Positions 57,807-64,000 of a DNA stretch of 64,000 nt are shown piece by piece. The stretch is from contig CAWGEA010000003.1 of the NCBI GenBank assembly GCA_963821495.1, forward strand, positions 620,001 through 684,000, read 5' to 3'. The position numbers and the translations under genes are program-made. The stretch comes from AC-32 sp963821495. GTDB taxonomy: Bacteria > Actinomycetota > Thermoleophilia > Gaiellales > Gaiellaceae. The first letter of the stretch is position 1. Each line of letters begins with the position of its first letter. The notes below the pieces were generated by a model. That model was not told the DNA's origin. It did no database searches and was given only the letters and a program-made list of their open reading frames with translations.

Positions 57807-60004
57807 ACGAGGTCGAGCAGCTCGTCGCCGGCCGGCTCGCCGACCCGCACCACCTGCTCGGCCCGCACCCGCACGACGGCGGCGTGGTCGTGCGCGCGTG
57901 GCGGCCCGAGGCCCGTGCGGTGGTCGCGCGGCCCGAGAACGCGCCCGCGGTCGAGCTCGAATTGCGCCACCCGGCCGGCCTCTTCGAAGGCTTCGTGCCA
58001 GATGCCGACGCGCCGCTCAGCTACGAGCTCGAGGTCAGCTATCCGGACGGCAACACGTTCACGCTGCGCGACCCCTACGCCTTCGCGCCGACGATCGGCG
58101 AGCTCGACCTCCATCTCGCGGGCGAGGGCAGCCACGAGCGGATCTACGAGCGCCTCGGCGCGCACCTGCGCGAGGAGGCGGGCATCGCCGGCACCGCCTT
58201 CGCGGTCTGGGCCCCCAACGCGAGCGCGGCCGGCGTGGTCGGCGACTTCAACGGCTGGGACGGCCGCCTCAACCCGATGCGCAGCCTCGGCGCCTCGGGC
58301 ATCTGGGAGCTCTTCGTCCCGGGAGTTGGCGACGGCGAGCGCTACAAGTACGAGCTGAAGGGCCCGGACGGGCGACTGCTGCCCCTGAAGGCCGACCCCT
58401 ACGCGCTCGCCGCCGAAGTGCCGCCCGCGACCGCCTCCCGCGTCTACCGCTCCCGGCACGAGTGGCGTGACGCCGAGTGGCTCGAGCGCCGCCGCGCGCG
58501 TGAGCCGCTGCGCGAGCCGGTGTCGATCTACGAGGTTCACCTCGAGTCGTGGCGGCGCAACCCGCTCGAAGGCGACCGTCCGCTCGGCTACCTCGAGCTC
58601 GCCGACGAGCTGGCCGACTACGCGACAGACCTCGGCTTCAGCCACGTCGAGCTGCTGCCCGTGATGCACCACCCGTTCCCGGGCTCGTGGGGCTACCAGG
58701 TGACCGGCTACTTCGCGCCCAGCCCGCGCCTCGGCGAGCCGGACGACCTGCGCGCCTTCGTCGACCGGCTGCACGGGCACGGCCTCGGAGTGATCCTCGA
58801 CTGGGTGCCCGCGCACTTCCCGCGCGACGAGTGGGCGCTCGCGCAGTTCGACGGCACCGCCCTCTACGAGCACGCCGACCCAAGGCGCGGCGCGCATCCC
58901 GACTGGGGCACGCTCGTCTTCAACCTAGGCCGTAACGAGGTGCGCAACTTCCTGCTCGCGAACGCGCTCTTCTGGCTCGAGGAGTACCACGCCGACGGGC
59001 TGCGGGTGGACGCCGTCGCCTCGATGCTCTACCTCGACTACTCGCGAAAGGCCGGGGAGTGGGTACCGAACCGGTTCGGCGGCAACGAGGACCTGGACGC
59101 GGTCGACTTCCTGCGCCGCTTCAACGAGCTCGTGCACGGGCGCGAGCCCGGGACGATCAGCGCGGCCGAGGAGTCGACGGCCTGGCCCGGCGTCTCGCGG
59201 CCGACCTACCTGGGCGGGCTGGGCTTCGGCTTCAAGTGGAACATGGGCTGGATGCACGACACGCTGGACTACTTCCGGCGCGAGCCCGTGCACCGGCGCT
59301 TCCACCACCACCAGCTGACCTTCAGCCTGATGTACGCCTTCTCCGAGAACTTCGTCCTGCCGCTCTCACACGACGAGGTCGTGCACGGCAAGGGCTCGCT
59401 GCTCCAGAAGATGCCGGGCGACCGCTGGCAGCAGCTCGCCAACCTGCGCTCCCTCTACGCCTACATGTGGGCGCACCCGGGGAAGAAGCTGCTCTTCATG
59501 GGCGGCGAGCTCGCGCAGGAGCGCGAGTGGAACCACGCGGAGAGCCTCGACTGGCACCTGCTGGAGCAGGCCGGCCATGCGGGCGTCCAGTCGCTCGTGC
59601 GCGACCTGAACCGGCTCTACCGCGACGAGCCCGCGCTGCACGAGGTCGACTTCGAGCCAAAGGGGTTCCGCTGGCTGGAGCCGAACGACGCCGATGCGAA
59701 CGTGCTCGCCTTCGCGCGGGTCCCGGAGGGAAAGGATCGGCCGGTCGTCTGCGTCTGCAACCTCTCGCCCGTCCCGCGGGAGGGCTACCGGCTCGGCCTC
59801 CCCCGCGGCGGCCGCTGGCGCGAGCTGCTGAACACCGACTCGACCTTCTACGGCGGCTCCGACGTCGGCAACCTCGGCTCGATCGCCGCCGACGGGCCGC
59901 CGTGGCACGAGCAGCCGCAGTCGGCGGAGCTGCGCCTGCCGCCGCTCGCGGTGGTCTGGCTCGTGCCCGAGGACGCGAGCGCGACCGTCGAGCTGCCTCG
60001 GTGA
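57803..60004 (+). CDS. glgB: 1,4-alpha-glucan branching enzyme
   Basis: 733 residues, standard actinobacterial GlgB size, with two N-terminal beta domains (GPHPHDGGVVVRAWRP, then AVWAPNASAAGVVGDFNGWD). The barrel has VTGYFAPSPRLGEPDDLRAF, DWVPAHFPRDEWALA, the nucleophile in GLRVDAVASMLYLDYSR, acid in ISAAEESTAWPGVS, and LPLSHDEVVHGKGSLL. It introduces alpha-1,6 branches in the polymer made by GlgE. ATGA overlap with mak and GTGA overlap with glgX. Confidence 0.96.
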   Translation: MNEVEQLVAGRLADPHHLLGPHPHDGGVVVRAWRPEARAVVARPENAPAVELELRHPAGLFEGFVPDADAPLSYELEVSYPDGNTFTLRDPYAFAPTIGELDLHLAGEGSHERIYERLGAHLREEAGIAGTAFAVWAPNASAAGVVGDFNGWDGRLNPMRSLGASGIWELFVPGVGDGERYKYELKGPDGRLLPLKADPYALAAEVPPATASRVYRSRHEWRDAEWLERRRAREPLREPVSIYEVHLESWRRNPLEGDRPLGYLELADELADYATDLGFSHVELLPVMHHPFPGSWGYQVTGYFAPSPRLGEPDDLRAFVDRLHGHGLGVILDWVPAHFPRDEWALAQFDGTALYEHADPRRGAHPDWGTLVFNLGRNEVRNFLLANALFWLEEYHADGLRVDAVASMLYLDYSRKAGEWVPNRFGGNEDLDAVDFLRRFNELVHGREPGTISAAEESTAWPGVSRPTYLGGLGFGFKWNMGWMHDTLDYFRREPVHRRFHHHQLTFSLMYAFSENFVLPLSHDEVVHGKGSLLQKMPGDRWQQLANLRSLYAYMWAHPGKKLLFMGGELAQEREWNHAESLDWHLLEQAGHAGVQSLVRDLNRLYRDEPALHEVDFEPKGFRWLEPNDADANVLAFARVPEGKDRPVVCVCNLSPVPREGYRLGLPRGGRWRELLNTDSTFYGGSDVGNLGSIAADGPPWHEQPQSAELRLPPLAVVWLVPEDASATVELPR

Positions 60005-62121
60005 GGCAGGTCTGGCCGGGCGGCCCGTTTCCCCTCGGCGCGAACTGGGACGGCGAGGGGACGAGCTTCTCGCTCTTCAGCGAGCACGCGGAGCGGGTGG
60101 AGCTCTGTCTGTTCGACGAGCAGGGCGCGGAGGAGCGCGTCCCGCTCGTCGAGCGCACCGCCTACAACTGGCACGGCTACCTGCCCGGGGTCAGGCCTGG
60201 TCAGCGGTACGCCTTCCGCGTCCACGGCCGCTACGACCCCGGACAGGGCCACCGCTTCAACGCCCAGAAGCTGCTGATCGACCCGTACGCGAAGGCGATC
60301 GAGGGCGCCGTCGACTGGGCGGCCGGCAACGTCCTGCCCTACGTGCCGAACGGCACCGAGGACGCCGACCTCGAGCCGGACGACGAGGACGACGCGTCCG
60401 CGATCCCGAAGTGCGTCGTGGTCGACCCGTCGTTCGACTGGGAGGACGACGCGCCCCCGGACACGCCCTGGACGTCCACGGTCATCTACGAGGTCCACGT
60501 GAAGGGCCTCACGCAGCGCTTCGGCCCGCTGCGCGAGGAGTTGCGCGGCACCTACGCGGGCCTGGCGAGCGACGAGGCGATCGAGCACTTCCGCTCACTC
60601 GGCGTCACCGCGGTCGAGCTCCTGCCGGTGCACCACATCGCCGACGAGAGCTTCCTCGTCGAACGTGGCCTGACCAACTACTGGGGCTACAGCTCGATCG
60701 GCTTCCTCGCCCCCCACGCGCTCTACTCGGCGAGCGGCACCGGGGGCGAGCAGGTGCGGGAGTTCAAGGGGATGGTCAAGGCCCTCCACCGGGCGGGGAT
60801 CGAGGTGATCCTGGACGTCGTCTACAACCACACCGCCGAGGGCAACCACCTCGGCCCGATGCTCTCCTTCAAGGGCGTCGACAACGCCTCGTACTACCGG
60901 CTCTCGCCCGAGGACCCGCGCCACTACGTCGACTTCACCGGCACCGGCAACTCGCTGAACCCGGTGCACCCGAGCGTCCTGCGGCTGATCATGGACTCAC
61001 TGCGCTACTGGGCGGTGGAGTGCCGCGTGGACGGGTTCCGCTTCGACCTCGCGGCGGCGCTCGCGCGCGAGTTCTGGGACGTGAACCGGCTCTCGGCCTT
61101 CTTCGACGTCATCCACCAGGACCCGGTGCTCTCACAGACCAAGCTGATCGCCGAGCCCTGGGACGTCGGCCCGGGCGGCTACCAGGTCGGCAACTTCCCC
61201 GTCCTCTGGACGGAGTGGAACGGCCTCTACCGGGACACCGTGCGCGACTTCTGGCGCGGCGCGACCAACGGCGTCGGCGACTTCGCAGCCCGTCTCTCCG
61301 GGTCGAGCGACCTCTATGCGGAGGACGGACGCCGACCGGTCGCGTCGATCAACTTCGTTACCGCCCACGACGGCTTCACCCTCGCCGACCTCGTCTCGTA
61401 CAACGACAAGCACAACGAGGCAAACCGCGAGGACAACCAGGACGGCACCGACGACAACCGCTCCTGGAACTGCGGCGCCGAGGGGCCGACCGACGACCCC
61501 GAGGTGCTCGAGCTGCGCCGGCGGCAGCAGCGCAACTTCCTGGCCACGCTCATGCTCTCGCAGGGCGTGCCGATGCTGCTCGGCGGCGACGAGCTCTCGC
61601 GCACGCAGTACGGCAACAACAACGCCTGGTGCCAGGACAACGAGCGCTCGTGGTTCGACTGGGAGCTCGACGACGAGCGGCGCGAGCTGCTCGAGTTCAC
61701 ACGGCGGCTGATCTTCATGCGCCGGCACCACCCCGTTTTCCGGCGGCGCTTCTTCCTGCAGGGCACGAGCGTCACCGGCTCCGGCCTGCCCGACGTCTGG
61801 TGGTTCCGGCCGGACGGGCGGCGCATGACCAGGCGCGACTGGGAGAACGGCGAGCTGCGGACGCTCGGCATGTTCCTCAACGGCGACGAGCTGCACGAGA
61901 CGACCTCGCGCGGCGAGCCGATCGGCGACGAGTCGTTCCTGCTGCTCTTCAACGCCCATTACGAGCCGGTGACGTTCCAGCTCCCGGCGCGGCGCTTCGG
62001 CACCCGCTGGAAGCTCGAGCTCTCGACCGCCGAGCCCCACGCCGACGAGCGCTCGTTCGCGGCCCGCGAGCCGGTCGAGGTGGAGTCGCGCTCCCTGGTC
62101 GTCCTGCGCCGAGGCTGGTGA
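60001..62121 (+). CDS. glgX: Glycogen debranching enzyme (GlgX/TreX isoamylase type)
   Basis: 706 residues. WPGGPFPLGANWDGEGTSFSLF opens the CBM48 domain; the barrel has YEVHVKGLTQRFG, LVERGLTNYWGYSSIGF, DVVYNHTAEGNHLGPM, nucleophile in CRVDGFRFDLAAALARE, acid in LIAEPWDVGPGGYQVG and FVTAHDGFTLADLVSYNDKHNEAN (quoted in part). It hydrolyses alpha-1,6 branches. GTG 60001 overlaps the glgB stop (GTGA). It ends the glucan operon, so synthesis and debranching are encoded together. Confidence 0.96.
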   Translation: MRQVWPGGPFPLGANWDGEGTSFSLFSEHAERVELCLFDEQGAEERVPLVERTAYNWHGYLPGVRPGQRYAFRVHGRYDPGQGHRFNAQKLLIDPYAKAIEGAVDWAAGNVLPYVPNGTEDADLEPDDEDDASAIPKCVVVDPSFDWEDDAPPDTPWTSTVIYEVHVKGLTQRFGPLREELRGTYAGLASDEAIEHFRSLGVTAVELLPVHHIADESFLVERGLTNYWGYSSIGFLAPHALYSASGTGGEQVREFKGMVKALHRAGIEVILDVVYNHTAEGNHLGPMLSFKGVDNASYYRLSPEDPRHYVDFTGTGNSLNPVHPSVLRLIMDSLRYWAVECRVDGFRFDLAAALAREFWDVNRLSAFFDVIHQDPVLSQTKLIAEPWDVGPGGYQVGNFPVLWTEWNGLYRDTVRDFWRGATNGVGDFAARLSGSSDLYAEDGRRPVASINFVTAHDGFTLADLVSYNDKHNEANREDNQDGTDDNRSWNCGAEGPTDDPEVLELRRRQQRNFLATLMLSQGVPMLLGGDELSRTQYGNNNAWCQDNERSWFDWELDDERRELLEFTRRLIFMRRHHPVFRRRFFLQGTSVTGSGLPDVWWFRPDGRRMTRRDWENGELRTLGMFLNGDELHETTSRGEPIGDESFLLLFNAHYEPVTFQLPARRFGTRWKLELSTAEPHADERSFAAREPVEVESRSLVVLRRGW

Positions 62122-62144
62122 GCTTCCGCGGCGCCCTACCGGCT

Positions 62145-62162
62145 GCAGCTCCGGCGAGCTGC
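62145..62162. terminator. Short hairpin between convergent glgX and the glycosidase gene
   Basis: GCAGCT/AGCTGC with CCGGCG loop; 6 bp, no T-tract. Weak evidence for a shared terminator. Confidence 0.3.
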
Positions 62163-62178
62163 GTCAGCCACCTCGACC

Positions 62179-63462
62179 TCAGCGGATGACGATCGGCCGG
62201 CTCGCGGTCCCCGTCGCCAGCGCGATGATCCGGAAGCGCGTGCCTCGCGCCGCGCGGACGACGCGCGTGTAGGAGCCGCGGCCGTCCGTCAGCGCCGGGG
62301 TGCCGGCTGCTAGCCACCGGCGTCGGACAAGGCGCTGCAGCTGGTAGGTCCGGCGGCCCGAGCCCGGCCGCACCTGGCCCCAGATCGTCGCGAGCGAGCC
62401 CCGCCGCCCGGCCTGCACGAGCGGGAGCATGAACGAGTTGAACGCGGGCTTGGCGAAGCCGGTGCTGGAGACGAGGCCGCTGTGCCAGCCGTTGAGCCGA
62501 GAGTCGTCCTTGACCATGAACTGCACGAGCATGTCGACGAGGGGCGCGCGGTCGACACGCAGCGCGGCCTCGGCGAGGTACTGCGCCTGCGCCGCCCAGG
62601 AGACGCCGAACGAGTCCGGCGGGTTCGTCCGGTAGCCGTACTCCGTCAGCCAGATCCGCTTCTGGCCGAAGTCCCGGCGAACCTCGCGAATCAGCAGCGG
62701 CAGGTTCGCGAGCGTCAGCAGTCCCTTGCAGTAGCGGCAGACTCCGTGCGGGAACCCGAACGGCCGCTCGCCGCGAACGATCGGGTAGGGGTGGTGCGAG
62801 TAGACGTCGAGCCGCGCGTGCGCCTGGCGCATGCCGCGCATGAAGGCGACCGGCGTGAGGCCGGTGCTCGTCCCCCGCGGCGACGTTGCGCCGCCGGCCA
62901 CGCGGTTCGCGGGGTTGAGCGCGTGCAGCGCGTCGTAGGTCGGGTTCAGCAGCCGCTGCACGTACAGGCGCGGCGAGTTCGGGGTCAGGAAGGTGCGCAG
63001 GTTGGGCTCGTTCCAGATCTCCCACAGCCGCAGCCACGGGTAGCGCTTCGCCACGGCCGTGGCGAAGGCGGCGAGCGCGGAGCTGCTGGCCGGGACGACG
63101 TAGGAATGCTGGCCACCGTTGGCCCAGCCCGGCACGCGGTAGAACGTCACGAGCACCGTGACCCCGTGCGCGTGCAGCGCGCCGAGGACGGCGTCGGTGG
63201 CGGCCCATTGGTAGGCGCGGTCGCCCGGCTCGGCCGGGTGCCGCGGCTTCGTGGGCGCGATCTGCCGCCAGTTGAGCATGTAGCGGACGAGCCCCGCGCC
63301 GAGCCGGTCGAGCGTGGCCAGCCGTGTCCCGAGCGACGGCCCCGGCGAGAGGTAGGCGTCGTCCTGGATCCCGTAGCGGACGGACGGAGACGCGGCCGCC
63401 GCGGGCGCCAGGAACGACGCCGCGGCCGTCGTCGTGACGGCCGCGATCAGCGCGAGCTTCAT
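62179..63462 (-). CDS. Secreted clan GH-A-type glycoside hydrolase
   Basis: 427 residues. Signal peptide ALIAAVTTTAAASFLAPAAAAS. The TIM-barrel pattern has LVRYMLNWRQIAPTKPRHP, then LWEIWNEPNLRTF with the acid/base Glu in NEP (about residue 155), and the nucleophile candidate in RIWLTEYGYRT (about residue 277). The last roughly 90 residues (RTYQLQRLVRRRWLAAGTPA) form an Ig-like or beta domain. Family assignment (GH5/GH39-like) and substrate cannot be fixed from sequence alone. ATG 63462 has GGGGAGG upstream. Site D with the GTAA repeat lies upstream. Confidence 0.85.
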   Translation of the reverse strand: MKLALIAAVTTTAAASFLAPAAAASPSVRYGIQDDAYLSPGPSLGTRLATLDRLGAGLVRYMLNWRQIAPTKPRHPAEPGDRAYQWAATDAVLGALHAHGVTVLVTFYRVPGWANGGQHSYVVPASSSALAAFATAVAKRYPWLRLWEIWNEPNLRTFLTPNSPRLYVQRLLNPTYDALHALNPANRVAGGATSPRGTSTGLTPVAFMRGMRQAHARLDVYSHHPYPIVRGERPFGFPHGVCRYCKGLLTLANLPLLIREVRRDFGQKRIWLTEYGYRTNPPDSFGVSWAAQAQYLAEAALRVDRAPLVDMLVQFMVKDDSRLNGWHSGLVSSTGFAKPAFNSFMLPLVQAGRRGSLATIWGQVRPGSGRRTYQLQRLVRRRWLAAGTPALTDGRGSYTRVVRAARGTRFRIIALATGTASRPIVIR

Positions 63463-63498
63463 GACCTCCCCATCATCCCGCGGCCGATGAAGGAGTCC

Positions 63499-63513
63499 GT
63501 AAAGGTCGTGTAA
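63499..63513 (+). promoter_or_regulatory. Direct-repeat box (GTAA, 11-bp period), candidate response-regulator site D
   Basis: GTAAAGGTCGTGTAA, 13 of 15 bases the same as site A. It lies 37-51 bp upstream of the glycosidase start (minus strand) and 77-91 bp upstream of the plus-strand gene at 63590, so it could serve either. Confidence 0.5.
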
Positions 63514-63576
63514 GAATCTCGTGCCGTCGCGCCGAGACGGCGGTCCCACGCTAGTGGGCTCCGGACCGTGGCGGGC

Positions 63577-63582
63577 TATCGT
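63577..63582 (+). promoter_or_regulatory. -10 hexamer TATCGT, leaderless promoter
   Basis: Ends 7 nt before GTG 63590. Confidence 0.5.
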
Positions 63583-63589
63583 CCGCCGT

Positions 63590-64000
63590 GTGCCCGTCCC
63601 AGGCCTCAACTCGTCCGCCTGGGACTGGGGCGAGGTCGAGCGTCGCGAGGCGACTTTTCTGGGACGCGGCTGCCTTGCGATCGACGGGGTCGGGCCCGTC
63701 CTCGCCGACGCCGAGCTCGCCGACGGGACGGTCGAGCTCGACCTCGCCGTTCCGGCCGGGCGCTCGTTCCACGGGATCCTCTGGCGAGCGCGCGGGTCGA
63801 GCTACGAGTCCTTCTTCGTGCGCCCGCACCAGGTCGGCAACCCCGATGCGATCCAGTACACGCCGGCCTTCTACGGCGTGTCGTCGTGGCAGCTCTACCA
63901 CGGCGAGGGCTTCTGGGCGCCTGTCACCTTTCCGCTGGACGAGTGGTTCACGATCCGAGTCGTCTTCGAGCGGGCGCGAGCCGAGTTCTTCGTCGGCGAC
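63590..64000 (+). CDS. Lectin/glucanase-fold protein (3' end outside the window)
   Basis: 137 codons in the window. SAWDWGEVERREATFLGRG, then GTVELDLAVPAGRSFHGILWRA, YESFFVRPHQVGNPDAIQYTP and WQLYHGEGFWAP resemble concanavalin-A-like/DUF1080-type beta-sandwich proteins, which bind or cleave glycans. No signal peptide is apparent. The leaderless GTG (TATCGT, 7 nt) is preferred over the adjacent out-of-frame GTG at 63588. The gene runs off the end of the window. Confidence 0.65.
   Translation, partial: MPVPGLNSSAWDWGEVERREATFLGRGCLAIDGVGPVLADAELADGTVELDLAVPAGRSFHGILWRARGSSYESFFVRPHQVGNPDAIQYTPAFYGVSSWQLYHGEGFWAPVTFPLDEWFTIRVVFERARAEFFVGD

Overview
The window is a chromosomal segment of very high GC content, with tightly packed genes, many GTG starts and frequent 4-base GTGA/ATGA stop-start overlaps. 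It contains a PAC2-family protein, the GlgE alpha-glucan pathway, a two-subunit 2-oxoacid:ferredoxin oxidoreductase, CtaA, DipZ and selD. This points to an actinobacterium; a deep-branching lineage such as Thermoleophilia/Gaiellales is my inference, not something the sequence proves. I see no phage genes, insertion sequences, CRISPR array, rRNA or tRNA.

Layout. 1-4977: the 5' end of a glutamine-dependent NAD synthetase, an acyl-CoA synthetase/SDR pair, and a DHA2-type exporter with its TetR repressor. 4985-6829: a stand-alone structured RNA on the minus strand, then an XRE-TPR regulator followed by a 41-codon hydrophobic peptide gene, an arrangement like the peptide-sensing RRNPP systems of Firmicutes. 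6964-13718: a thioredoxin-fold lipoprotein, selD with a structured leader, nadM, a cupredoxin-like protein, an archaeal-type phosphoglycerate mutase, ctaA and a PAC2 protein. 13777-22210 (minus strand): a VOC protein, dipZ, a DEAH helicase, and a fatty-acid oxidation set (thiolase, hydratase/dehydrogenase fusion, small partner). 22308-27275: a TPR-like protein, a wHTH regulator, pgl, proC, an AlkA-like glycosylase and a second XRE-TPR regulator. 27617-32890: a VOC protein, korA-korB, a frameshifted proline iminopeptidase and a membrane protein.

33013-42318 is rich in exported or surface-type proteins: an RTX-repeat protein, a five-PASTA membrane protein with no kinase, a Pro/Glu-repeat protein, a collagen-like protein with a lamin-tail-like domain, UppP, and a 1237-residue metzincin protease. 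42380-48822: a cupin, an OmpR-type response regulator and histidine kinase, then secreted and lipoprotein genes. Two promoters here carry the same 11-bp-period GTAA box, and the box recurs upstream of a cupredoxin-like gene and a glycosidase gene elsewhere in the window. 48806-51399: an AlkZ-like protein and a CPA1 antiporter. 51410-62121: glycogen/trehalose metabolism (malQ divergent from glgE-treS-mak-glgB-glgX), which would convert trehalose to maltose, maltose-1-phosphate and branched glucan, and debranch it. 62179-64000: a secreted glycosidase and the start of a lectin-like protein.

A recurrent promoter feature is a TANNNT -10 hexamer ending 6-9 nt before the start codon of at least a dozen genes. 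This implies that leaderless transcripts are common, and I used it to choose several starts.
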